Source: Aldersonia sp. NBC_00410 (lineage in GTDB: Bacteria > Actinomycetota > Actinomycetes > Mycobacteriales > Mycobacteriaceae). Taken from it: a stretch of 64,000 nt of DNA. The DNA is taken from contig NZ_JAPENM010000003.1 of NCBI RefSeq assembly GCF_026342035.1, positions 558,001 through 622,000 of the forward strand, in the 5' to 3' direction. The stretch's first letter is position 1. Each line of letters opens with the position of its first letter. The notes under the pieces were generated by a model. It ran no database searches. It was given only the letters and a program-made list of their open reading frames with translations, and had not been told where the DNA came from. Positions 1-7,421 of the stretch are shown one piece after another. A program made the translations under genes and the position numbers.

Positions 1-186
1 CAGCTCGCCCTCGTCCTGGTTCACCAGCGCGACCGGGAAGTCGTGCAGGCTCGCCTCCGGGTCGGCGATGCTGTCCAGATAGAAGCCGGCGAGCAGTGTC
101 ATCAGCCCTATCACCACGACCGCGGGGAAGAGCCAGACGCGAGGGTTGCGCACCGCGGCACGCGGTGGCGTCGGAACGGCATTCAT
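1..186 (-). CDS. YhgE/Pip-type membrane protein, N-terminal fragment
   Basis: Partial gene: only the first 62 residues are inside the window, and it runs off the left edge. The protein starts with about 15 polar residues, then one strong membrane segment (about residues 18-36, around FPAVVVIGLMTLLAGFYL). After that comes an extracytoplasmic stretch containing FPVALVNQDEGE. The NxD(x)G signature just after the first helix is typical of the YhgE/Pip and DUF3533 permease-like families, which sit in ABC-2-type export systems or act as phage-infection proteins. It is divergent from purF and shares the 175-bp intergenic region. The exact subfamily cannot be decided from the fragment. Confidence 0.7.
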   Translation of the reverse strand, partial: MNAVPTPPRAAVRNPRVWLFPAVVVIGLMTLLAGFYLDSIADPEASLHDFPVALVNQDEGEL

Positions 187-317
187 GAGCAGAGGACGCT
201 ACCCGTACTCGGCGCGCCCCCGCGTGTCGTGGGTGAGTTCCGCCACATTGGCGGTCCGTGGGGTGTCCAAACCGGGTTTCGGGCGTCATCCAGGCCAGAC
301 GTGCGCCCGATCACCCG

Positions 318-323
318 TAGAAT
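318..323 (+). promoter_or_regulatory. Probable -10 element of purF
   Basis: TAGAAT matches the actinobacterial -10 consensus and would start transcription near 330, giving a leader of about 30 nt before the GTG at 362. It therefore argues against the upstream in-frame ATG at 329 as the start codon. No convincing -35 is visible. Confidence 0.4.
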
Positions 324-361
324 GGGTTATGCCCCCCACGCCCACCGATCAGGGAGCAACT

Positions 362-1936
362 GTGGTTAGTGCCGAGCATTCGGTCCGTACCCCCAACCTT
401 CTCGCTACGGCAGACCCTTCGGCAGACGAGAACGAAAACGAACCCCGCGAGGAATGCGGGGTTTTCGGTGTGTGGGCGCCCGGTGAAGATGTCGCGAAGC
501 TCACCTATTACGGGCTTTATGCGTTGCAGCACCGTGGCCAGGAAGCCGCGGGTATCGCCGTATCCGACGGTTCGCAGGTGCTCGTCTTCAAGGACCTCGG
601 CCTGGTGAGCCAGGTCTTCGACGAGCAGACCCTCGCCGCCATGCCGGGGCACGTGGCGGTGGGCCACTGCCGGTACTCCACCACGGGTTCGACCACGTGG
701 GAGAACGCGCAGCCGATCTTCCGCACCACCGCCGTCGGTACCGGCATCGCGCTCGGGCACAACGGCAACCTCGTCAATACCGCAGAACTCGCCGATCGGG
801 CGCGCGCCGAGCGTCTCGTCGACTCCCGCCGCCCGGTTGCCGCGACGACCGACTCGGACATCATCACGGCCCTGCTCGCGCACGCCGCCGCCGACAGCAC
901 CATCGAGCAGGCCGCGATGTCGCTGCTTCCGACGTTGCGTGGCGCGTTCTGTCTGACGTTCATGGACGAGCACACCCTCTACGCGGCGCGCGACCCGCAC
1001 GGTGTGCGTCCGCTCTGTCTCGGCCGGCTCGATCGCGGTTGGGTGGTGGCCAGCGAGACCGCGGCCCTCGACATCGTCGGTGCCTCGTTCGTCCGTGAGA
1101 TCGAGCCCGGCGAGTTGCTCGCGATCGACGCCGACGGCGTGCGATCCTCCCGCTTCGCCAACCCGGAGCCCAAGGGCTGCGTGTTCGAGTACGTCTATCT
1201 CGCCCGTCCCGACAGCACCATTGTGGGTCGCTCGGTGCATGCCGCGCGCGTGGAGATCGGGCGCCGGCTCGCCAAGGAGCACGCCGTCGATGCCGATCTG
1301 GTGATCCCGGTTCCGGAGTCGGGCACGCCAGCCGCGGTCGGCTACGCGCAGGGCTCCGGCATTCCGTACGGGCAAGGTCTGATGAAGAACGCCTACGTCG
1401 GGCGCACGTTCATCCAGCCGAGCCAGACCATTCGACAACTCGGTATCCGGCTCAAGCTCAACCCGCTGCGTGAAGTCATCCGCGGCAAGCGGCTCATCGT
1501 CGTCGACGACTCCATCGTGCGCGGCAACACCCAGCGCGCGCTGATCCGGATGCTGCGTGAGGCCGGCGCGCTCGAGATCCATGTTCGGATCGCCTCCCCG
1601 CCGGTGAAATGGCCGTGCTTCTACGGCATCGACTTCGCCTCACCCGCCGAGCTCATCGCCAATGGGGCCGGAACTGGCAGTGCCCCAGAAGATTTCGACG
1701 AGATGGTGGACGGTGTGCGCCGCTCCATCGGAGCCGACAGCCTCGGCTACATCTCGATCGACGGCATGATCGCCGCCACCGAGCAACCCAAGTCCCGGTT
1801 GTGCGCGGCCTGCTTCGACGGCAAGTACCCGATCGAGCTGCCCACCGAGGGCATCGGCAAGAACGTGCTCGAGGGCATGTTCGAGGCCGCGGTTGTCGAG
1901 GGCAACGACAACGCGAGCGCGTTGTTACGTCCGTAG
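362..1936 (+). CDS. purF: Amidophosphoribosyltransferase PurF
   Basis: 524 residues. Catalyses the first committed step of purine synthesis, converting PRPP and glutamine to phosphoribosylamine. The class II glutamine amidotransferase cysteine is Cys32 in EECGVFG, so a propeptide of about 31 residues is presumably removed. The PRPP-binding signature VVDDSIVRGNT lies in the C-terminal phosphoribosyltransferase domain. Cysteines in KGCVFEY and CAACFDGKYP fit the iron-sulfur cluster ligands of the Bacillus-type enzyme. GTG at 362 is chosen because AGGGAG lies 5 nt upstream; an in-frame ATG at 329 has no ribosome site. It corresponds to Rv0808, and purM follows after an insertion of about 2.4 kb. 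Confidence 0.97.
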   Translation: MVSAEHSVRTPNLLATADPSADENENEPREECGVFGVWAPGEDVAKLTYYGLYALQHRGQEAAGIAVSDGSQVLVFKDLGLVSQVFDEQTLAAMPGHVAVGHCRYSTTGSTTWENAQPIFRTTAVGTGIALGHNGNLVNTAELADRARAERLVDSRRPVAATTDSDIITALLAHAAADSTIEQAAMSLLPTLRGAFCLTFMDEHTLYAARDPHGVRPLCLGRLDRGWVVASETAALDIVGASFVREIEPGELLAIDADGVRSSRFANPEPKGCVFEYVYLARPDSTIVGRSVHAARVEIGRRLAKEHAVDADLVIPVPESGTPAAVGYAQGSGIPYGQGLMKNAYVGRTFIQPSQTIRQLGIRLKLNPLREVIRGKRLIVVDDSIVRGNTQRALIRMLREAGALEIHVRIASPPVKWPCFYGIDFASPAELIANGAGTGSAPEDFDEMVDGVRRSIGADSLGYISIDGMIAATEQPKSRLCAACFDGKYPIELPTEGIGKNVLEGMFEAAVVEGNDNASALLRP

Positions 1937-1946
1937 GGACCAACCG

Positions 1947-2240
1947 CTATGCCGAGAGCGGCGTGATCCCGGCGAGGGTGTCGCCCAGTTTGTCGGCTGC
2001 AACGTCGAGTTCGTAGCGGTCCTGGATATTGAGCCAGAACTGTGCACTGTTGCCGAATGCCTTCCCCAGCCGCAGGGCTGTGTCGGCAGTGATCGACCGC
2101 TTCCCGAGCACGATCTCGTTGATCCGTCGCGGCGGAACACCGATGATCGTGGCGAGCCGGTTCTGCGTGATCCCGAAAGGTTCGAGGAAATCCTCACGGA
2201 GGATCTCACCGGGGTGAACGGGGCTCAGGTCTGGAGTCAT
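1947..2240 (-). CDS. higA: HigA-type antitoxin, XRE family
   Basis: 97 residues, the usual size for HigA/VapI antitoxins. It starts with the family hallmark HPGEILREDFLEPFGIT and continues with an XRE helix-turn-helix (about residues 24-62, with TQNRLATIIGVPPRRINEI). HigA neutralises the HigB ribonuclease by binding it and represses the operon. The gene lies 30 bp downstream of higB in the toxin-first order typical of higBA. Its end is only 10 bp from the purF stop, so the pair was inserted tightly into the purF-purM interval; this pair is absent between the M. tuberculosis homologues. Confidence 0.93.
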   Translation of the reverse strand: MTPDLSPVHPGEILREDFLEPFGITQNRLATIIGVPPRRINEIVLGKRSITADTALRLGKAFGNSAQFWLNIQDRYELDVAADKLGDTLAGITPLSA

Positions 2241-2270
2241 GTTGGTATTCCTTGTCGGTCCTTCGGGTGG

Positions 2271-2552
2271 TTAGTGGTAGTCGGTGATCTCGACGTCGTA
2301 CGCGGCTGTGGCGCGCCAGACGAAACAGATGCGGTACTGATCATTGATCCGAACGCTGTACTGGCCCAAGCGGTCCCCGGAGAGTTTCTCCAGGCGATTG
2401 CCCGGCGGCACCCGCAGGTCGTTGACGTCGGTGGCCGCGTCGATCAAAAGGAGGCGCCGTCGCGCGATCCGCTGAATGTCGTGTGGAAGCTTCTTCGAGA
2501 ACTGCCGATGAAAGACCCGCTCGGCCTCTTTGTCGCCGAACGACTCGATCAC
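2271..2552 (-). CDS. higB: HigB-type mRNA interferase toxin (RelE superfamily)
   Basis: 93 residues from a GTG start. HigB toxins of the RelE/ParE fold cleave mRNA at the ribosome. The family pattern is clear: VIESFGDKEAERVF at the N-terminus, NRLEKLSGDRLGQYSVRINDQYR in the middle and RICFVW near the C-terminus (the basic residues and the QYSVRIN strand are typical). An upstream in-frame ATG at 2609 would add 19 residues, but these would be read through the palindromic operator, so the GTG at 2552 is preferred. It is translated ahead of higA. Confidence 0.92.
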   Translation of the reverse strand: MIESFGDKEAERVFHRQFSKKLPHDIQRIARRRLLLIDAATDVNDLRVPPGNRLEKLSGDRLGQYSVRINDQYRICFVWRATAAYDVEITDYH

Positions 2553-2561
2553 CAGACCAGC

Positions 2562-2578
2562 ATAACGCACTGCGTTAT
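2562..2578. promoter_or_regulatory. Operator of higBA (perfect inverted repeat)
   Basis: ATAACGCA-C-TGCGTTAT is a perfect 8-bp inverted repeat with a 1-bp spacer, 10 bp upstream of the higB start. An imperfect second copy with ATAACG and CGTTA half-sites follows at about 2578-2594. HigA dimers repress their own promoter through such palindromes, so autoregulation is inferred. Confidence 0.7.
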
Positions 2579-2652
2579 TAACGCGCAACGTTATATCCGT
2601 TGTGGCCATGATTCCAAGGACTTGCCCGGCTCCTCGCGCCCGAGATCCCCTG

Positions 2653-3282
2653 TCAGCCGGGCAGTATCGAGCTGAGCAGAACGAGCAGTGCGCGCATCGC
2701 CTCGGCGCGCGCAGCGACATGATCCTCGGCATGTGCGACGAACAAGCCTGCCTCGATGATCGAGCTGAATAGCAGTTGCGCGATGAGTGAGACGTCCTCG
2801 CCTGCGACACTGCCGCTTTCGGCGGCGAGCGCGACGATTCCGATTACCAGACCGAGGCCGTGCCTGGCTTCGAGTTCTCGCCAGGACTGCCAGCCGAGCA
2901 CGGTGGGCGCATCGATGAGCGCGATGCGCAGAATCTCGGGGCGTACGCAGATTTCGAGATAGCGGTCCAGCGACCTGATGATGCCGGCCCGCATAGTCGC
3001 CGTCCGCGCTTCGGCGTCGTCGCCCAGTTCGGCCATCACCGCCCCAACGCTCGTGGTCAGCTCGGCGGTGATCTCGCTTTCCAACTCCTCGAGCACGGCG
3101 ACGAACAGCCCGCGCTTGTCGCCGAAGTGGTGGTACAGCGCGCCGCGTGTGACGCCGGCCGCGGCGACGATGTCCTCGGCCGCCGCACCTGCGTAGCCGC
3201 GTTCGGCGAACAACCGCCGACCGGTCGCCACCAGATCGGCTTTCGTCGACCGAGAACGGTCGAGTTGACTACGGCGCGGCAT
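2653..3282 (-). CDS. TetR family transcriptional regulator
   Basis: 209 residues. The N-terminal helix-turn-helix is intact (GAAAEDIVAAAGVTRGALYHHFGDKRGLFVAV, about residues 31-60, with the typical TRGALYHHF recognition helix). The C-terminal ligand-binding domain includes the segment LRIALIDAPTVLGWQSWRE seen in many actinobacterial TetR_C_33-like proteins. Its start overlaps the 3' end of the upstream hydrolase gene by 14 nt, so the two form one operon, and a palindromic operator precedes the pair. It probably represses the hydrolase and itself. The inducing ligand is unknown. Confidence 0.9.
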   Translation of the reverse strand: MPRRSQLDRSRSTKADLVATGRRLFAERGYAGAAAEDIVAAAGVTRGALYHHFGDKRGLFVAVLEELESEITAELTTSVGAVMAELGDDAEARTATMRAGIIRSLDRYLEICVRPEILRIALIDAPTVLGWQSWRELEARHGLGLVIGIVALAAESGSVAGEDVSLIAQLLFSSIIEAGLFVAHAEDHVAARAEAMRALLVLLSSILPG

Positions 3283-4135
3283 GCTCGCGAGTGAATTCCA
3301 GGATCAGTTCCGCGAGCAACTCCGGCTGATCCTCGGGCACGAAGGTGTAACTGTCTTCGATCAGGCGCAGGGTGGCATTGGGCAGGTCGGCCGCGAGGCG
3401 TTCGCCATAGCGCAGCGGGAACACCTTGTCCTCGGGAGCCCAAGCGATCAGAACGGGCACGGTGATCTCGGGGAAGCTCTCGGCCGCGGCGAGCGTGTAG
3501 CGCCGGTGCAGCCCGGCGAGGGCGTGCCGCAGATCCTTGCGGATGGCCCGGTCGTGACGGCTCGGCTCGAGGTAGCCGTCGACAACTTCCGGCGCAACCG
3601 GGCGCTTGGTCAGCCAACCGAAGGTGAACGGCAGCCGGTGCAGAGCCCGCACGCGCAGGGTGGTGGTGAGCAGGCCCATCGACCCGGGAACCTTCGCCAG
3701 CGTCGTCAGCCCGCGGAATATCGGCGGCAGGAAGTTCGAGTAGCAGTCCGATGGCGTCAGGACCACCCGCGCAACGCGAGAAGGCTTGCGCGCCAGCAGA
3801 ATCTGGGTCAGTGCGCCGCCGGTGTCGTTGGCAACGAGGGTGACGTCGCGCAGGTCGAGCTCTTCGAGAAACGACTCGATCAGGGTGGCGAGGCCGGGGG
3901 GAGTCAGGTCGGCATGGGGCACCGGGATGCTGTGTGAGCCGAGCGGCCAATCCGGGGTGAGGCAGCGGTATCCGGCATCAGCGATCGCGGGCACCACCTT
4001 GCGCCACAGGTTCGCGTTCACCAGCAGTCCGTGCACGAACACGACCGGCGAGCCCGTACCGCGTTCGTGATAGCAGATTCGCCCGCCGGGCAGATCGATG
4101 TCGTGTGCGGTGCCGAGCGCTGCGCTGTGTCCCAT
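3269..4135 (-). CDS. Alpha/beta hydrolase, haloalkane-dehalogenase-like
   Basis: 288 residues. Alpha/beta-hydrolase fold with the oxyanion HG motif (VVFVHGLLVNANLW, about residues 31-44). The nucleophile elbow reads VANDTGG, placing Asp104 where serine hydrolases have Ser. Asp there is typical of haloalkane dehalogenases and epoxide hydrolases, so a C-halogen or epoxide substrate is possible. The terminal region APEDKVFPLRYGERLA holds the acid. A His typical of the last motif is not obvious: the sequence reads EDSYTFVPED where GHF or HF is usual, so catalysis may be altered. Start at 4135 is chosen because GGGGAG precedes it; an in-frame start at 4171 lies closer to the operator. Confidence 0.82.
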   Translation of the reverse strand: MGHSAALGTAHDIDLPGGRICYHERGTGSPVVFVHGLLVNANLWRKVVPAIADAGYRCLTPDWPLGSHSIPVPHADLTPPGLATLIESFLEELDLRDVTLVANDTGGALTQILLARKPSRVARVVLTPSDCYSNFLPPIFRGLTTLAKVPGSMGLLTTTLRVRALHRLPFTFGWLTKRPVAPEVVDGYLEPSRHDRAIRKDLRHALAGLHRRYTLAAAESFPEITVPVLIAWAPEDKVFPLRYGERLAADLPNATLRLIEDSYTFVPEDQPELLAELILEFTREHAAP

Positions 4136-4180
4136 GACGGTCTCCCCGGGTTGTCGGCGATGGCCCGTCAACCATCACAT

Positions 4181-4197
4181 ACATACAGAATGTATGT
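4181..4197. promoter_or_regulatory. TetR-type operator
   Basis: ACATACA-GAA-TGTATGT is a perfect inverted repeat with 7-bp arms, about 45 bp upstream of the hydrolase start. Size and symmetry match TetR-family operators. The nearest candidate to bind it is the TetR protein encoded downstream in the same operon. Confidence 0.75.
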
Positions 4198-4299
4198 CAA
4201 TGGATGCGCTCCTCGATGGCAGCGACGCCCGGTGTCGACGGGCTCTCCGGTAGCGTAAGCACGCATCTATAAGGCCAACGAGGTTGGAGCGCCGTCCCC

Positions 4300-5373
4300 A
4301 TGGAAGACCAGACGCGTCCCTCGGGTGTCTCGTATTCGGCGGCCGGCGTCGACATCGAGGCCGGGGATCGTGCCGTCGAATTGTTCGCCCCACTCGCCAA
4401 GCGGGCCAGCCGCCCAGAGGTACAGGGCGGGCTCGGTGGGTTTGCCGGGCTGTTCGCCCTCAAGGGCGACTACCGCGAACCCCTGCTCGCATCGTCCACC
4501 GACGGCGTCGGCACCAAGATCGCTGTCGCACAGGCGATGGACAAGCACGACACCGTCGGCCTGGACCTCGTCGCGATGGTCGTCGACGACCTCGTCGTAT
4601 GCGGCGCGGAGCCCCTGTTCCTGCAGGACTACATCGCTGTCGGCAAGGTCGTTCCCGAACGCGTCGCCGAACTGGTCGGCGGTATCGCGGAAGGCTGCGT
4701 GCAGGCCGGCTGTGCGCTGCTCGGCGGCGAGACCGCCGAACATCCGGGCCTGATGTCCGACGGTGACTACGACCTGTCCGCCACCGGTGTCGGTGTCGTC
4801 GAGGCCGATTCCGTCCTCGGTCCCGATCGGGTACGCCCCGGGGACGTCGTCATCGCCATGGGTGCTTCGGGGCTGCATTCCAACGGCTACAGCCTCGCCC
4901 GCAAGGTGCTGCTCGAGATCGACCGGATGAACCTGAACGGGCACGTCGAAGAGTTCGGCCGCACCCTCGGTGAGGAGTTGCTGGAGCCGACGAAGATCTA
5001 CGCCAAGGACTGCCTCGCACTGATCGCGGAAACCGACGTGCGCACCTTCTCGCACGTCACCGGTGGCGGACTGGCGAACAACCTGGCGCGCGTCATGCCC
5101 AAGGGGCTCGTCGCCGAACTCGACCGGGGAACCTGGAGCCCGGCACCGGTCTTCCGGATGATCGAGCAGCGCGGCCGCGTCGACCGCATCGAGATGGAGC
5201 GCACCTTCAATATGGGCGTCGGCATGGTCGCCATCGTCGCGCCCGAAGACGTCGATCGCGCCCTGGCAGTGCTGACGGCACGCCACATCAGCTGCTGGAC
5301 GCTGGGGTCCGTGCAGGCGAACAAGGACGCGGTCGATCGCGTCGTGATGGTTGGCGAGCACCCGCGGTTCTAG
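4300..5373 (+). CDS. purM: Phosphoribosylformylglycinamidine cyclo-ligase PurM
   Basis: 357 residues, normal length. Closes the imidazole ring in purine synthesis (AIR synthetase). The N-terminus SYSAAGVDIEAGD is the classic PurM start, followed by LASSTDGVGTKI (ATP/metal binding), GAEPLFLQDYIAVGK, GCALLGGETAEHPG and the C-terminal VTGGGLANNLARVMP and FNMGVGMVAIV. ATG at 4300 has a GAGGTTGGAG site 10-20 nt upstream. It corresponds to Rv0809 and is followed by a strong bidirectional terminator. Confidence 0.97.
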   Translation: MEDQTRPSGVSYSAAGVDIEAGDRAVELFAPLAKRASRPEVQGGLGGFAGLFALKGDYREPLLASSTDGVGTKIAVAQAMDKHDTVGLDLVAMVVDDLVVCGAEPLFLQDYIAVGKVVPERVAELVGGIAEGCVQAGCALLGGETAEHPGLMSDGDYDLSATGVGVVEADSVLGPDRVRPGDVVIAMGASGLHSNGYSLARKVLLEIDRMNLNGHVEEFGRTLGEELLEPTKIYAKDCLALIAETDVRTFSHVTGGGLANNLARVMPKGLVAELDRGTWSPAPVFRMIEQRGRVDRIEMERTFNMGVGMVAIVAPEDVDRALAVLTARHISCWTLGSVQANKDAVDRVVMVGEHPRF

Positions 5374-5421
5374 GCCGCTGCCGGCACCGATACGACCCGG
5401 CGGACGCCGAACGACAGCAGA

Positions 5422-5454
5422 TCAGGGGGAGCCGACTCGGTCGGCTCCCCCTGA
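5422..5454. terminator. Bidirectional terminator between purM and the DUF3073 gene
   Basis: Perfect 14-bp stem (TCAGGGGGAGCCGA paired with TCGGCTCCCCCTGA) closing a 5-nt loop, placed between the convergent ends of purM and the next gene. There is no long U-run, as is common in actinobacteria. Confidence 0.8.
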
Positions 5455-5467
5455 CTGCTGTCAGATG

Positions 5468-5671
5468 TCAGCGACGCCAGTCTTCGTACTCGTCCTCTTC
5501 CCAGCGGGATACGTCGTCCGGCTTTTCGGAGAGGACACCGTTGCGGTGCGAGATGGGTGATTCACCGCCCGACAGCTCTCGTTGAAGGCTATCGAAGTCG
5601 GTATTCGGCGAGCTGTACTTGAGCTCCCGAGCAACTTTGGTCTGCTTTGCCTTAGCCCGGCCGCGGCCCAT
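5468..5671 (-). CDS. DUF3073 small protein (Rv0810c-like)
   Basis: 67 residues. Starts with the conserved GRGRAKAKQTKVARELKYSS, which defines the actinobacterial DUF3073 family, followed by TDFDSLQREL and an acidic, tryptophan-containing tail (RWEEDEYEDWRR). The basic start and acidic end suggest a nucleic-acid or ribosome-associated role, but no function is established. Its position next to purM is conserved in mycobacteria. Confidence 0.9.
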   Translation of the reverse strand: MGRGRAKAKQTKVARELKYSSPNTDFDSLQRELSGGESPISHRNGVLSEKPDDVSRWEEDEYEDWRR

Positions 5672-5814
5672 GGCTAACCCCCTCGCGCTTTTGCGGGGCG
5701 GCCTGGGGATATTTGGCGGCCCCGTTTCCGATGTGAGTTTTCCTGCTACACACTTTAGCGTGCCAATCGCGGTCGCGCTTCCATGCGGGGCCCGCGACGA
5801 TCGGCAAAATTCGC

Positions 5815-6777
5815 TCAAGCGCCGTGGAACAACCCCGGAACTGCGCGGATGGTGCCGACCCGAGCGCCGCCACCGAGAACCGGAGCGGCGGCAAGGTCCG
5901 CGAGACCATCGGTCTGTTCGACGCCGAGCCGCTGCAGGCACGCCGCGGCCAGCGGAAGTCGGGCACGGCCTTGTCCGTCATCGATTTTCAGCGCAAACGC
6001 CCGGCCATCCGGCAGCGCACCCGCGTGCACGCCCTCCGCACCGGCCTTGCAGAACAGCCCGGGGACGGCGGCTTGCAACAGCAGATCCTCGCCGTCGGTG
6101 CCGGACACCAGATACGGTTCGGCGCGCACGGCGTCGCCCACGCGGCGTTCCGGCGAGCCCGGCTCGGATGTGACCAATTTCGCGAAGGTGCGGGCGAGAT
6201 TCACCAGCGAGATCGGCACGATCGGGGTGCCGCAGCCGTCGATGCCGAGTTCCGTCTCGGGTTCACCGGACAGGTCGATCAACGTGTCGGTGACCGCACG
6301 TTGCAGTGGGTGCCCGGAGTCGACATAGCCGTCGAGCGGCCAGTCGTTGTGCCGGCAGGTCGCGAGCATGGCCGCGTGCTTGCCCGAACAGTTGTGGTGG
6401 ACTCGTCGCGGACGCGCGCCGGACATGAGGACCTCGGCACGGGCGCGTTCGTCGGACGGCAACTCGGCGGGGCAGCGCAACAACTCCTCGCGGAGCCCGT
6501 GGCGGTCCAGCAGGCGACGCACCTGCGCCACGTGCCGCGGCTCGCCGTGGTGCGACGCGGACGCGATGGCGAGTTCGGCATCGTCGGCCGGCGCGAAACC
6601 GGCGCGCAGCAGCGCCACCGCCTGCATCGGCTTGTTCGTCGAGCGCGGATAGATCGGAGTGTGTACCTCGCCGAATTCGTCGAGCACCACACCGTCCGCG
6701 TCGAGGACGACCACCGAGCCCCGGTGGACGCACTCGCGGAAACCGGACCGCACCACCTCGACGAGGTCGACGCTCAC
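5815..6777 (-). CDS. Asparaginase II family protein
   Basis: 320 residues. Matches the asparaginase_II (PF06089) family, distinct from the classical type I/II asparaginases. Markers are VEVVRSGFRECVHRGSVVVLD at the start, PRSTNKPMQAVALL, the ASASHHGEPRHV motif, VHHNCSGKHAAMLATC and ELGIDGCGTP. Predicted to hydrolyse L-asparagine to aspartate and ammonia in the cytoplasm. Its GTG start overlaps the MOSC stop codon by 4 nt (GTGA), so it is the last gene of a ygfZ-MOSC-asparaginase operon. It is not present at this place in M. tuberculosis. Confidence 0.9.
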   Translation of the reverse strand: MSVDLVEVVRSGFRECVHRGSVVVLDADGVVLDEFGEVHTPIYPRSTNKPMQAVALLRAGFAPADDAELAIASASHHGEPRHVAQVRRLLDRHGLREELLRCPAELPSDERARAEVLMSGARPRRVHHNCSGKHAAMLATCRHNDWPLDGYVDSGHPLQRAVTDTLIDLSGEPETELGIDGCGTPIVPISLVNLARTFAKLVTSEPGSPERRVGDAVRAEPYLVSGTDGEDLLLQAAVPGLFCKAGAEGVHAGALPDGRAFALKIDDGQGRARLPLAAACLQRLGVEQTDGLADLAAAPVLGGGARVGTIRAVPGLFHGA

Positions 6778-7421
6778 GCGCGTGCCGCCCGCGCGAGCGC
6801 CTTCTCGATGCGGTACCGCGCACTGGCCGACAGGTTCGGCTCGTCGAGCAGCGCGGCGAGCCGATCGATGTCGTGCATCGTGAACAGGTCGCGCACGGTG
6901 ATGCCGTGCTCGGGAACGTGCACCACCTCGACCGGGTCACCCGCGTCGATGGCGCCCTCCCGCAGCACGCGCAGGTAGGCGCCGACATCACCGCGTTGGG
7001 TGAACCGGCGGACCCAATGTGCTTCGCCGAGCCACTCCTGGAACTTCGCGCAGGGCACCCGTGGCGCGGTGACCGCGAGCAGCGTGTCGCCGATCTGCCA
7101 CTGCTCGCCGACCACCGCGTCGGTCACCGGCATGCCCGAGATACGCAGGTTCTCCCCGAAGCTGCCTGGCGGGATCGCGCGGCCGAGTTCCTCGGCCCAG
7201 CGCGCGGCCTCGTGCTCGGCGTAGGCGTAGACGGCCTGGTCGACGCCGCCGTGGTTGACCGTGTCCACAACGTGGTCGCCCGCCGGGCCGAGGGCGGTGA
7301 TGGCGACCGGACCGGCGACCGGTTGCTTGTCGATGGCGGTGCGCTGGTTCTTCAGCACCGGGTGTTCGGCGTGCACGACGCACACGGCGTCGACCCGCCC
7401 GGTCTCCTCCGGCGCGCTCAT
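6774..7421 (-). CDS. MOSC domain protein (YiiM-like)
   Basis: 215 residues. Beta-strand-rich MOSC domain with the conserved HGGVDQAVYAYAEHEAARW and PGSFGENLRISGM segments and the single conserved cysteine in PRVPCAKFQEWLG (about residue 127). In YiiM and MOSC proteins this cysteine is proposed to carry sulfur or molybdenum cofactor intermediates. The C-terminus holds the 3-alpha extension typical of YiiM. YiiM homologues reduce N-hydroxylated base analogues. ATGA overlap with the ygfZ stop and GTGA overlap with the asparaginase start show translational coupling on both sides. Confidence 0.9.
   Translation of the reverse strand: MSAPEETGRVDAVCVVHAEHPVLKNQRTAIDKQPVAGPVAITALGPAGDHVVDTVNHGGVDQAVYAYAEHEAARWAEELGRAIPPGSFGENLRISGMPVTDAVVGEQWQIGDTLLAVTAPRVPCAKFQEWLGEAHWVRRFTQRGDVGAYLRVLREGAIDAGDPVEVVHVPEHGITVRDLFTMHDIDRLAALLDEPNLSASARYRIEKALARAARA

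Noticed and set aside
329-331. ATG as purF start.
   Set aside because: No ribosome site and it coincides with the predicted transcription start; GTG at 362 has AGGGAG.
2607-2609. ATG as higB start.
   Set aside because: The extra residues would be encoded by the palindromic operator; GTG at 2552 gives the usual HigB length.
4267-5361. Long open frame antisense to purM, and similar ones antisense to purF and cydDC.
   Set aside because: Shadow frames of GC-rich coding DNA: low-complexity, no recognised domain, no ribosome site.
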